A DNA stretch of 24,379 nt from Chara braunii (Eukaryota; Streptophyta; Charophyceae; Charales; Characeae): positions 1,597,696-1,622,074 of the forward strand of contig BFEA01000114.1 in the NCBI GenBank assembly GCA_003427395.1, written 5' to 3'. Positions 9,127 to 17,738 of this stretch are shown one piece after another (position 1 is the stretch's first letter; each line of letters starts with the position of its first letter). The notes under the pieces were generated by a model. That model ran no database searches. It had not been told where the DNA came from and saw only the letters and a list, made by a program, of their open reading frames with translations. A program made the translations under genes and the position numbers.

Positions 9127-9215
9127 GCAGACTGGCGGGTGTTATCCCGTGGACCAGGGATCGAGCCCTGGCTGAGTCCGTAACACTATCCTCTCCCTCT
9201 AGAAGGCAATGTCCC
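9127..9215 (-). ncRNA. Possible tRNA-derived (SINE-like) fragment; weak
   Basis: On the minus strand the sequence shows a D-arm-like TAGAGGGAGAGGAT, then about 35 bases later GGCTCGATCCC, one mismatch from the Pol III B box GGTTCGANNCC, inside a hairpin CCAGGG/CCCTGG. A run of T residues (plus strand A13 at 9114-9126) lies just downstream, where a Pol III terminator or SINE tail would be. The acceptor stem does not pair and no clean anticodon stem forms, so this is not a functional tRNA. The B box also matches in the plus orientation because the hairpin is nearly symmetric. It could be coincidence. Confidence 0.25.
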
Positions 9216-9351
9216 GGCTGCCAAAAATCATGAAACAATGCTGAAAATTGTGGAGGACGGGACGAGGCCGATCACTGGGCAGCAAGTCACAAGGGAAGAG
9301 GGGTATAATGCAGGTGTAAATAGGGAGCAGGGCTTGTTGTTGTGAGCTGGA

Positions 9352-9921
9352 AACAGGGTTGTTCTATTGATGAGCTAAGGGAACATGGTAGTTCTACTGA
9401 TGAACTAAGGGTTTAGGGACAACGGGGAACAGGGCAATCCTACTACTGATGAGCTAAGGGTTTTGGAACTACGGGGAACAGGGTGGTCCTATTGATGAAC
9501 TAAGGGTTTAGGGACAGGGGGGAACAGGGTAATCCTACTGATGAACGAAGGGTTTTCAGGGGTAAGGTTGCAAAATTTCTGAGTAGTGGTTATGCGAAAG
9601 TCTTGAGAACAGATCTTGAGAAGGGTCGCAGAAGTATCGATGAGAGAACATGAGGCGACTGAAGACTGTTCTCTCATCGATACTTCTGCGACCCTTCTCA
9701 AGATCTGTTCTCAAGACTTTCGCATAACCACTACTCAGAAATTTTGCAACCTTACCCCTGAAAACCCTTAGTTCATTAGTAGGATTACCCTGTTTTCTCA
9801 AGACTTTTGCATAACCAGTACTCAGAAATTTTGCAACCTTACCCCTATAAACCCTTAGTTCATCAGTAGGATTACCCTGTTCCCCCCTGTCCCTAAACCT
9901 TTAGTTCATCAATAGGACCAC
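9352..9921. repeat. Tandem-repeat and inverted-repeat (foldback) block
   Basis: The left part is five short repeats beginning AACAGGG at 9352, 9382 (AACATGG), 9428, 9477 and 9523. The last three full periods are 46 to 49 bases. Most carry CTACTGATGAACTAAGGG followed by TTTAGGG. The right part is the reverse complement of the left: one arm at 9667-9794 and a second partial arm at ~9796-9921. The block ends inside the truncated integrase of element D. No protein is encoded. Foldback transposons and rearranged satellites can look like this; I cannot decide between them. Confidence 0.85.
9523..9794. repeat. Near-perfect 128-bp inverted repeat with 16-base loop
   Basis: The arms 9523-9650 and 9667-9794 are reverse complements over 128 positions with no indel and only a few mismatches near the outer end. 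The loop is 9651-9666. RNA from either strand would form a long hairpin, and the DNA could extrude a cruciform. Confidence 0.93.
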
Positions 9922-10165
9922 GTCCTTGGCGTTGTGCGATGTGGTGCACGGGATGAAGTGGGCGCGTTTAGTCAAGCGGCAAACAATGACATAGATGCAA
10001 TCATGTCCACGGTCGGTCTTGGGGAGACCACAGACAAAGTCCATGGAGATGGACTGCCACCGGTGGGTGGGGATCGATAATGATTGTAGCTTGCCGGGCT
10101 TGGGGCGGTTTGAGGGGTTGACGACTTGACACGTCGGCATGAGCGGATGTATGCTTTGACGTCAG
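9913..10165 (-). pseudogene. Element D integrase core, truncated after the first catalytic Asp
   Basis: This frame follows the zinc-binding domain after a frameshift near 10150. It reads KPGKLQSLSIP, then ISMDFVCGLPKT with the first catalytic Asp, then LTKRAHFIPCTTSHNAKDVV. At about 9913-9921 the protein runs into the foldback block, and a stop follows within a few codons. The second Asp and the Glu of the D,D(35)E triad are therefore absent. Confidence 0.85.
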
Positions 10166-11291
10166 CGAGTAGGGAAGGCCAATGAAAGTAGCGGGAGATG
10201 GTGTCAAATGTTTTCTGGAACCCAAGATGTCCGACAGTCTTGGCGTCGTGGTGTTCGTCCAAGAGCTGGGTACGGAGACCACTTGCGTCAGGGATGCAAA
10301 GTCGGCGAGTGCCTTTAATATCGACGTAAAGGAGATTGTCCTGGAGGGAGTAGTTGGGGACAGGGTTGAGGTCACGGAGCTGGTTATAGATGGTTGCGAA
10401 GTCTGGGCAAGAGAGATAGCCTTGGGGGTAGCGATGGTGAAGAGACGGGGGGAGTTGGATATGAGTCATGGCGACGTAGACTTTCTCCGAGGGCTTGTGG
10501 TCGCGGCGTCGAGAGAGGGCATCAACAACGCGGTTGCTTTTGCCGGGGGTGTGGCAAATGGTGAATGTGAATTGGGCAAGAAAGTCTAACCAACGGGCTT
10601 GGCGCGGGGTGATGTCTTTCTTGGTGAGGATAGAGGAAACGATGGTGTTGTCCGTGCGGATGGTGAAGTATTGCTCGTCGAGGTACGGGCACCAGACTTT
10701 GAGGGCGTGGATCACGACGAGGAGTTCCTTCTCGTTGGAGGGGTAGTTCATCTCCGCAGGAAGGAGCTTCTTGCTAGAGAAGGCGATGGGGTACTCGTCG
10801 GGTGGAGCCTCAGGGAGGGTGGGGGAGTCTTGGATGGAGGGGGTTTCAGAGGTGTCGCGAGGGAAGTGTTGGGATAGAACGGCTCCAAGGGCGAATTCAG
10901 ATGCGTAAGTGGTAACGTAGAAATGTCGAGAGGGGTCGGCGATCTTGAGGACGGGGGTCGTGGTGATGGTTTGTTTGAGGAAGTCGAAGGCGTTTCGGCG
11001 GCGGTCGTTCCAAGTGAAGGGTTCGTCCATGTGGGTGAGTTCGTGGATGGGGTACGAGATGTCAGAGAAGTTGCGGATAAAGGGGCGGTAGTAGTTGGCA
11101 AGGTCGAGAAATGAGCGAAGTTGGAGTAGGGTCTTGGGTGGTGGATACTCGACGAGGGCGGTGACCTTCGAGGGGTCCATGCGTATACCTTCAGCGGAGA
11201 CGATGTGGCCAAGGTATTCAACGCTTGAAGCGGCAAAGGTGCATTTATTGAGCTTGGCGTAGAATTTTTGCTCTTTGAGGATAGAGAGCAC
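10100..11291 (-). pseudogene. Element D pol: RT thumb, RNase H and integrase zinc-binding domain
   Basis: The start of this frame is the RT connection (LGHIVSAEGIRMDPSK, near residue 28). RNase H follows: its first catalytic Asp, expected in TDAS, is Tyr129 here (TTYASEF). Glu187/189 (NEKE), Asp214 (RTDN) and Asp258 (VDALSRR) remain. The integrase zinc-binding module has His347/348, His355 and Cys385. A frameshift just after that Cys moves the rest into the neighbouring frame, although this frame stays open to 9972 by chance. It joins the upstream RT frame across one in-frame TAA at 11292-11294. Confidence 0.88.
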
Positions 11292-11775
11292 TTAGCAGAG
11301 ATGTTGAAGGTGGGACTCAAAGGTGGGGCTAAAGACAAGGATATCATCGAGGTAAATGACGACACAAACTTCAAGGAGGTCGCGGAAGATGTGGTTCATG
11401 GTGGATTGGAATGTGGCGGGGGCGTTGGTGCGTCCGAAGGGCATCACGAGGAATCCGTAGTGCCCGAAGCAAGAATGGAATGCGGTCTTGTGGGTGTCCT
11501 CCTCTCTGGTGGAAGCCACTGCAGAGATCAAATTTGGTAAAATATTAGGCTCCACGGAGGCGATCAAGAAGCTCAAAGATCCGAGGTAGGGGGTACTTGT
11601 TCTTGATCGTGATCCGATTCAAGGTGCGGTAGTCTGTGCACATCCGGAGTTCCAATGTTCCGCCTTTCTTGACGAAAAGGCAGCTTGTGCCGAAGGGGGA
11701 TGAACTCGGCTTAATGAATCCTTTTTCAAGGAGTTCATTGAGTTGCCGCTTCATTTCTTCGGCTTCCAGGACGGA
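11292..11775 (-). pseudogene. Element D reverse transcriptase (fingers and palm), frameshifted
   Basis: The fingers read [20 protein letters not shown] and [23 protein letters not shown] stop at 11545-11547 and a small frame change near 11510-11545 follow. The palm then continues with HKTAFHSCFGHYGF, MPFGRTNAPATFQ and IYLDDILVF, holding both motif C aspartates. In the canonical LTNAP motif, Leu is replaced by Arg. The first frame overlaps the end of the protease frame by 4 bases (11751-11754), which marks another frame change near 11770. In a live element this enzyme copies the genomic RNA. Confidence 0.88.
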
Positions 11776-12614
11776 GAGTTAGTACGGAGGGAGGCAAGGT
11801 GGCGAGTGACCGAGCTCCAAATCGATGGTGTGGGATACGCCACGATCCGGAGGTAATCCGGCGGGCAAGGACTCGGGGAATATGTCCTTGATCTCGTCGA
11901 GGATGGAGGTGAGGGCGGGGTCAGAGGGGGCCCTTGGTCGGGTTTGTCCGTAGGGAGCAAGTCCTCCGGACGCACGCGATCAAGGACAAGGCAATAGTAG
12001 GTGGAGTCAGGGTACGTACGGGCCATGTGAAGGAATTGGTGCGAGGTGACGGAGCTTGGGGAGGGGGGATAGGGGAGATAGGGAATGTCGATGGTTGTGT
12101 CAGGGGGTTGGTAAGGCGGATGAAGTTGGGGTGGAACGAGTATGGCATGTAGCCATGGTGTTCCCAAAACGATGTCGCACATTAAGTGCATGACATCGAA
12201 TGAGACCTGACTGCGGAGGGTTCCGATAGTCATGGTGGTCTCGGGAACCGTGCGGTCTACTACAACGGCGGTATCTTTGTCCCCTAAACGAATCGTAATC
12301 GGGGAGTCGTAACCGATAGAGGTAAGACCGGCTTTCTCGACACACGCGTCGGTGATGAAGTTACCGGTGGCTCCAACGTCGAGGAGGGCCTGAAACTTAG
12401 TCGTAGATGTACCAAGGGTCGCGATGATAAATTTGAGGTGAAAGCGTGAGGAGTTGATGGTGGAGATAATGGTGTTGAGGCGGCGTTGTTCATTGCCTAA
12501 TTGAACAAGCCGATCGAGTCGGGCTTGTTCCTCAACAACATCGGAGAAGGTGACAGAGGATGGATTCGGAAGGAGGGTTGCAGAACATATGGCAGTGAGG
12601 CGGGGGTCAGGCAA
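11751..12614 (-). pseudogene. Element D protease region
   Basis: This 287-codon frame covers the gag-pol linker, the retropepsin-like protease and the connection to RT. The active-site loop reads ALLDVGATGNFI at residues 77-87: the catalytic Asp79 is present, but the usual Thr or Ser after it is Val80. The second signature, CDIVLGTPWL, is at 146-155. Tail residues 160-290 are proline-rich. The protease would cleave the Gag-Pol polyprotein. The Val change is unusual for retropepsins and may inactivate it. Confidence 0.82.
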
Positions 12615-12778
12615 CGAGGGTTGCGACGCCGGGGATGTGCGGCACCGGAGAGGGGGGAGACAGACGCATTGTCGATGCCAAATGGGCCACCGGTGGGATA
12701 GAGATTGTCACCAATGGGGTGGTCGGCGGACTAGTCGTCGATGCCTGGGCGGGTGCGTGGTGACCATGGGGACAGTGT

Positions 12779-14098
12779 TCAAGTGGAGGAGGGCCCGGGA
12801 GTGGCGGATGCGAAAGTAGCGGGTTGGGGGGTCGCAGACTGGCGTGTGAAATGTCTAGCAAGTGGGCAGTTGGTTTGCTGGTGGCCTATTTGTCGGCACC
12901 GGAAGCATCCACCTCTTGCCTGAAGGTGGGCTCTTTCCTCAGGTGTGAGTTCCTTGAGGCGGCCCGGGAGGGTGGTCGGGGGAGGGCGGCTGGAGCGTTC
13001 TCTCTTCTCCATCCGCATAAGGTGGATGGTGGAGAGTTTGTCCGAGGAGAGCGTGGTGGTGTCGAGTGGGTCGGAGAGGATGTCGGGGTCGGGGGTGGAG
13101 AACTCGTCCGAGGAGGTGCTGGAGGTGGTGTCCTTGGAGGCGATGTTGTGGAAGAAGCGAGGACGGGGAGGGGCCGATGGAAGTGCGGTCTTGTAGGGGG
13201 AGAAGATGCGGTCGATTTGGAGGGCCCGAGTGAGGAGGTCGGCGAGGGTCATGGGTGGCTCGTGGATGAGGGCGGCTGCTAGGTCTTTGCGGCTTACGCG
13301 CTTAACGCGGGAGATGAATGCGAAGTCGCTGACGACGTCGATGGGGATATGTTGACCAAGCGAGCGGACGTATTGCACAAAACGGTCGGTTGGGCTGTTT
13401 TGTTGGAGCCAACAGAATTGGTCGATGTAGTCATCGACCGTTTTCTGCGGACGGAAGGTGGAGGTGATGAGGGTGGCCCACTCAAGGAAGGTGTGAGGTC
13501 GGAGAGTGGCGTGATGGCGGTTGGTCATTTCGGTGTACCACCAGCAAGCGGCACTGTCTAGGAGTTGGCTGCCGGCGATGGGGAGCTAGTGGACGACAGG
13601 AATGTTGTGGAGGGAGAAGGCTTGTTGAAGTTTGGTGAGAAAGAGGAAGACATCCTCATGGGGTTGGCCTTAGAAGGTGGGAATCTCGTTGGCGCGGAAT
13701 GATGGAGGGATTTTGCCTTCTTTGGGGGTAGTGGCGGCAAGGGCTTTGAAATCAAGGGTGGGAGAGGAAGGGTCGACCAGGGTGAAATCGTTGGCGGGGT
13801 TGGTGGGGATGAGAGCATTTGGGGGAAGTAGTGGAAGAGCGCGATACATAGCTTGTGGAATGATCTGGGTGTAGTTGGGGAGGGTGGAGGTGATAACAGA
13901 CGGAGTCAAGAGGGGTTTTGATTGGGAGGGAATGGTCGACGACTGTGTGGCAGCGGGGGTTGTGACTATGGTGGAGGAAGTGATGGATGAAGGCGGAGGT
14001 GTGGATGACGTGCTAGCAGAGAGGGCCGTGGATGTGTGGGAGGAGGTGATTGGTGTAGATGTGGAAGCGGAGGATGGGGGAAGGGTGGTGGCACCCGA

Positions 14099-14132
<34 letters not shown>

Positions 14133-14551
14133 GGCGGGGGGGGGGGGGGGGGGGGATGTGGTGGTGACGANGGGGGGGGGGGGGATGTGGTGGTGACGAC
14201 CGCGATGGCGAGGGTGTGACTTTCAATGGTGGTCACGCGAGTAGAGATGGTGGAAACGGATGTTTTGATGTCGTCCATGGATGACTGGAGAGATGTCATC
14301 ATGCGGAAAAGAGCCGCGAGGTCGATGGCGGCATTGGGTGCTGGTGTTTGCTCGCCTGTGAGGTTGCGGGCGATGCTGTCGACGGAGTCGGTGCGGATGC
14401 CGGACATATCAATGCGGGATGATTGGGCCATGGTGGGGGAGGAGGCGGTGGTAGCGGCAGCTGAGGAGTTAGCAGCAGATGAGGTGGACGCGGCGGCAGC
14501 AGCGGCGGCTTCGGCGACTACGTGTTGGGAGTTCCTGGTTGAGCGTGGCAT
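12779..14551 (-). pseudogene. Element D gag (capsid and zinc knuckle) with in-frame stops
   Basis: The frame starts at ATG 14551 (MPRSTRNSQHVV) and continues to 12779, interrupted by TAA at 13670-13672 and TAG at 13586-13588. The N-terminus is Ala/Ser-rich, followed by a coiled-coil-like stretch (LFRMMTSLQSSMDDIKTSVS) and a long proline/serine/threonine-rich region. The capsid-like retrotransposon gag domain spans the stops and includes HTFLEWATLITSTF and the DDYIDQFCWLQQ stretch. A CX2CX4HX4C zinc knuckle (CFRC...GH...C) lies near 12866-12907 and is intact. Gag packages the RNA in virus-like particles. A frameshift after ~12800 separates gag from the protease frame. Confidence 0.87.
14102..14183. 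repeat. Poly-G/poly-C tracts encoding polyproline in element D gag
   Basis: The plus strand has G runs of about 30, 20 and 12 bases broken by short words such as GTGGCG and GATGTGGTGGTGACGA, with one ambiguous base at 14171. On the minus strand in the gag frame they encode a proline run. A GGATGTGGTGGTGACGA word occurs on both sides of the last G run. Run lengths are probably unreliable in the assembly. Confidence 0.9.
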
Positions 14552-15120
14552 GCCCGGGGGGGGGGGTCCATTTTACAAGAGCATCCAAAGAAGATAATTA
14601 AAAAAAAAAAAAAAAAAGGATTAATTCCGATTCGAATTAATTAATGTTATTCGAGGTTAATTCGAGAATATGCCTTGGGAAGAAATTCAAGAAGAATCCG
14701 AAGGAGAAAACTTGCAAAACGAAAATTTCCAAAAATTTTCGCTGAAAATATCGGAAAGGAGAAAAGGAAATAAGAAAAATAAATTCTGATTTGGGTTTAA
14801 TTTTATTCGAAATTAATTTGGGGGTATGATTTTACAAAAATGTGAAAATTTTGAAAAAGGATTTAAGTAATGATAAAATATTGCCGAATTTCAAGAAAGA
14901 ATTTTGAAAAGGAATTTGATCACAAGGCGTTCAAGAAAATTTTGAAAAGGAAATTTTATGAATTAAAATATACGAGAAAGATAATTAATTAAAATTATTT
15001 TCGAATTTTGAAAAGGAAATATCGAAAAGGAATTTAATTAATTCTAATTTCTAACATATTTCCAAAAGTATTAAAAGTAGTTTCAAAAAAAAAAGAAAAA
15101 AAAAAAAGCAGCAATGTTGA
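14552..15120 (-). other. AT-rich leader of element D
   Basis: Upstream of the gag ATG on the minus strand is a C run, then ~500 bases that are very rich in A and T. The word CCTTTTCAAAATT and close variants recur about five times, along with TTAATTAATT words. No coding frame is present. It is probably the 5' untranslated leader, or part of an LTR, of element D, cut off by the LTR of element B at 15121. I could not find a primer-binding site starting TGG next to a CA end. Confidence 0.5.
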
Positions 15121-15292
15121 TGCTAGGAAAATGAGCAATAGCGAGATGACAATATTCAGATTGCACAATCACATTGAAAGTCAGAACGTATCGCAGTGTT
15201 CAGAAAGCAGCATTGCACCAATATGACACCAATAGAGAATTGTAACACTGAAAACCAATGTCAATGAGAGCTTGCTCTCACCACCACCAACA

Positions 15293-15335
15293 TATTTATC
15301 CAGGCCCTTCTCCCTACTTGGCGCTTGGCGCCCAG
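15293..15335 (-). promoter_or_regulatory. Putative core promoter of the TGCGAGG-family LTR
   Basis: On the minus strand GGGCGCCAAGCGCCAAGTAGG is followed by the TATA-like ATAAATA. The GAGCGCCAA word with TAGG close behind it is kept in the LTR at 7747 (8533-8546) and in the E1 LTR (2591-2604), upstream of the same conserved GCTCTCATTGACATT stretch in the first of these. Position late in the LTR fits a U3/R boundary. Its activity is inferred. Confidence 0.5.
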
Positions 15336-15385
15336 CCTACTCCCTACACAGCTATTACTAGCCTACTAATTGACAATGCAATTGT

Positions 15386-15393
15386 TGACGTCA
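15386..15393. promoter_or_regulatory. TGACGTCA palindrome in B LTR
   Basis: This is an exact CRE-type bZIP-binding palindrome, about 90 bases upstream of the TATA-like word in LTR orientation. The equivalent place in the LTR at 7747 reads TGACTTCA, so the exact palindrome is not fixed in the family. It could be a regulatory site or chance. Confidence 0.35.
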
Positions 15394-15658
15394 GCAGCCA
15401 ACGAAGTACTTGAAGATGTCGCCCGTAGCAGACCATCGCCAATACCAGGTATGTGCCCTCACATCATCATCCTTCTCTCTCCCTCGTCTTACACCCACGT
15501 CTTCCCTCTGAACACCCGAAGACCACCCCCTGCGCCTCACTGTAGTCCAAGCCCAAACCCGCTATGGAGGCTGGGCTATGGCGCTGCCCTCAGCAGCGCC
15601 CTTCACCTACACACGACCGCACGTGCCCACACCTTGCCTATCAGCGCCAGCAGCAGCC

Positions 15659-15907
15659 CACGAGTGTCCGCTCCAGCAGCGCTGCTGCTAGCATGCAAGT
15701 GCACCGATGAGAGCCCTGGCAGCAAGCTTTCTCCTATATGGAAAGAGCCTGCCTGCTATGTCGGCCTGGCTGGCCGGGAGAGGAACCCACGAGCGTCCGC
15801 TCCAGCAGCACTACTGCTAGCATGCCAGTGCACCAATGAGAGCCCAGGCAGCGAGCTCTTTCCTATATCGAAAGAGCCTGCCTGCTACGGCGGCCTGGCT
15901 GGCCTGG
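15659..15907. repeat. 129-bp tandem duplication inside the B LTR
   Basis: Copies at 15659-15787 and 15788-~15907 both begin CACGAG(T/C)GTCCGCTCCAGCAGC. Both include GCACC(G/A)ATGAGAGCCC, a CCTATAT(G/C)GAAAGAGCCT word and GCCTGCCTGCTA. The LTR at 7747 has a single equivalent unit, so the duplication arose within this subfamily or copy. Confidence 0.88.
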
Positions 15908-16239
15908 GCCTCTCCTGGAAGCCTCCGGTAGGCCCCAGGAGGCTGCGCCTCTGTCGCAGCTACTGGGCCTCGTCCGGTTGGGCCACCCAACTGTCTGTGT
16001 ATGAGGCCGCGATTCCTGCCCAGGGTCTGCATTTCCCTCAAAGGCCAAGAGGGCCGTGGAATTTCTTTGCTGTTCGGCCTGTGTTTTCCCCAACCAACTA
16101 GCGCGTCACAACTGTCTGGACCCCAAATATGAAATTGACAGCCGAGGGCCTCTCATGATTTGTTAGGCCCGCCTTCACTTAGGGCGGGCACGTATGCAAC
16201 AGGGGGCCCTTAGGCCTGCCGAGGACCCAGATCCTCGCA

Positions 16240-16250
16240 TTCCCTCCTCC
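16240..16250 (-). promoter_or_regulatory. Polypurine tract of element B
   Basis: The minus strand reads GGAGGAGGGAA immediately before the LTR start, identical to the E1 tract. It would prime plus-strand synthesis. Confidence 0.8.
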
Positions 16251-16279
16251 TGTACTTCAATAGTCCTCTGAGAAGTCTT

Positions 16280-16684
16280 CTATTCTGCAGGCATCTTCCC
16301 TTTGAGATCTCTTTCGTAGCCTGCGATAACTTGAGGTGCAGTTCTCACGAGTTCTTCTCTGGTGAACCACCGGTCTTCGTTGGGATCCAGATGATGTCTG
16401 AATCTGACAGGGTATTGCATTTCGGCTTAGGAGGGCGGCCTCTGCCCGGTGGTCGAGGAACAAGCATCACTCGATGCTCCACGATCTGGTCGATGTCCAC
16501 TTCGCCATCCATGGTTGGGGGCAACATTGACCATCTGGAAGGGAACTGTGCAGACTCTGTGAAAGGTGCCAGCTTTGAAGCATGGAAAACATAGGTGTGG
16601 TGGGATGCGAATCACATAGGAGAGCCCGTCTACCTGATCTCCCACTATGTCTAGGACCTCCCACGGACCGAAGTACTGTGGCAT
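16280..16684 (-). pseudogene. Element B integrase C-terminal domain and chromodomain-like tail
   Basis: The first frame reads MPQYFGPWEVLDIVGDQVDG and LSYVIRIPPH, the start of the integrase C-terminal barrel. A frameshift after that moves the protein to a second frame (LPPTMDGEVDIDQIVEHRV, then PPGRGRPPKPK). A second frameshift near 16425 moves it to a third frame, which reads FRHHLDPNEDRWFTREELVR and ends at a TAG at 16280-16282, 30 bases before the polypurine tract. All parts line up with E1, which keeps the chromodomain-like tail in a single frame. Confidence 0.83.
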
Positions 16685-17736
16685 TAGTTTTCTAGAGATT
16701 CCAACTTCCTGTCCTAGTTCAGATTACTTAACCCAGACTCTGTCCCCTACCTGAAAATTAGAAGGTCGTCTGTGTTTGTTCTTAGATGCAATCATAGCAT
16801 CTTGAGACTTTCTAATGTGTTCAACGACCTGTTGCAGCATCTGTTTGTATCTGACAACAAACTCTACACTGCCTGGTGCGGCAGTTACCTGATTTTCGGG
16901 CAGTAGGAAATCAAGGGTTGATTTGGGCTTCCAACCAAGATGCAGTTGGTTGGGAGTCTTCCCAGTAGTGCTGTGCACAACGTTGTTGTACAGGCTGGCG
17001 ACGAGTGTTAGCTTTTCGTCCCAGTCATCCTGACTCGGTTTAATGTAATGCCAAAGCAAGTGCTGCACTACTCGGTTCATTTGCTTCACCTGTCCATTTC
17101 ACTCAGGGTGGTTCCCTAATGTCATCTGTAATCTGGTTCCCATCTGCTGGCCAGTGTTCTGCCATAGTTCGATGGTGAAACGAACATCCCTATCACTGAC
17201 TATAGACTTGGGTAAGCCGAAGTCCCGTACCCAGTTATCCATAAACTGTTTGATGACGTAGTCAGTTTTAGCAGTCTCTGGCATAGCAATAAGTCTGGCA
17301 TACTTGGAAAATCGGTCTATTATAACGAAGACGTGTCTCTTGCCAGACCTGCTGGTCACAAGAGTATCCATGAAGTCCATGGACACACTCTGACCAGGAC
17401 CTTTAGGAATCGGCAAGGGCTTGATGACCCCAAGCGGAGCCTGAGTCCTAGGTTTGTCCCGTTGGCAAACCTGGCAGGTTTCAACATACCTCTTTACATG
17501 TTGCATCATAATTGGCCATGAGAATCTCTGCACTAGGTTAGTTGATGTCTTTTTGTAACCAAATCTCCAGACGCATCATGACATTCCCCTAAAAACAAAC
17601 TACGCAAAGACTCTCTATCTGGAACACACAGTCTTTTATTCCCAGCCTTATCAAGAAACAGCAACCCATTGACCAGCACAAACTCATCGGAGGTGGTTTT
17701 ATCTTTAGTCTCCAGCTTGCGAATGATCTCAGACAT
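16685..17736 (-). pseudogene. Element B integrase (zinc-binding domain and catalytic core)
   Basis: Pieces in order: the post-RNase H linker and first zinc-binding His (GECHDAS) at 17736-17560; a frameshift; the core from 17533 with Cys20 and Cys23 (CQVC), Asp53 (SMDF) and Asp114 (SDRD); an in-frame TGA at 17101-17099; and a continuation from 17089 to 16724, where a TAA follows GDRVWVK. The catalytic Glu of the D,D(35)E triad, present in E1 as GQAEQ, is Lys here (GQVKQ, AAG at 17086-17084). So the enzyme is dead both by truncation and by active-site loss. Confidence 0.88.
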
Positions 17737-17738
17737 AA

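Larger units (their letters stand above)
9913..15120 (-). mobile_element. Ty3/gypsy LTR retrotransposon D, gag-pol with truncated 3' end
   Basis: Read on the minus strand: an AT-rich leader, gag with a long low-complexity N-terminus and a zinc knuckle, protease, RT, RNase H and the start of integrase. The integrase stops at the foldback block near 9913-9921, so the rest of the integrase and the 3' LTR are gone. The 5' side ends where the LTR of element B begins (15121). The protein is distinct from E1/B and from C (for example YPPPKTLLQLRSFL and WQSISMDFVCGLP), so this is a third Ty3/gypsy lineage. Frameshifts and stops make it non-functional. Confidence 0.9.
15121..16239 (-). repeat. 3' LTR of element B (TGCGAGG family, about 1119 bp)
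   Basis: It starts TGCGAGG at 16239 on the minus strand, directly after the polypurine tract, and ends CA at 15122-15121. That end aligns with the end of the E1 LTR. It contains an internal 129-bp tandem duplication (15659-15907), a TGACGTCA palindrome at 15386-15393 and a TATA-like ATAAATA at 15299-15293. Its antisense strand is open for ~240 codons, which I treat as chance in GC-rich sequence. Confidence 0.85.

Noticed and set aside
9127-9215. Functional tRNA gene
   Set aside because: The acceptor ends do not pair and no proper anticodon arm forms. It is kept only as a weak tRNA-like feature.
10182-10589. 135-codon plus-strand frame opposite element D pol
   Set aside because: It is the shadow of the RNase H and integrase coding strand. 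The minus-strand protein is clearly the real one.
13875-14219. Glycine-rich plus-strand frame
   Set aside because: It is a translation of the G homopolymers opposite the polyproline part of gag.
15370-16101. 243-codon open frame on the plus strand, antisense to LTR B
   Set aside because: It follows the GC-rich LTR exactly, repeats itself with the 129-bp duplication and shows no domain. Long open frames are expected by chance in such sequence.
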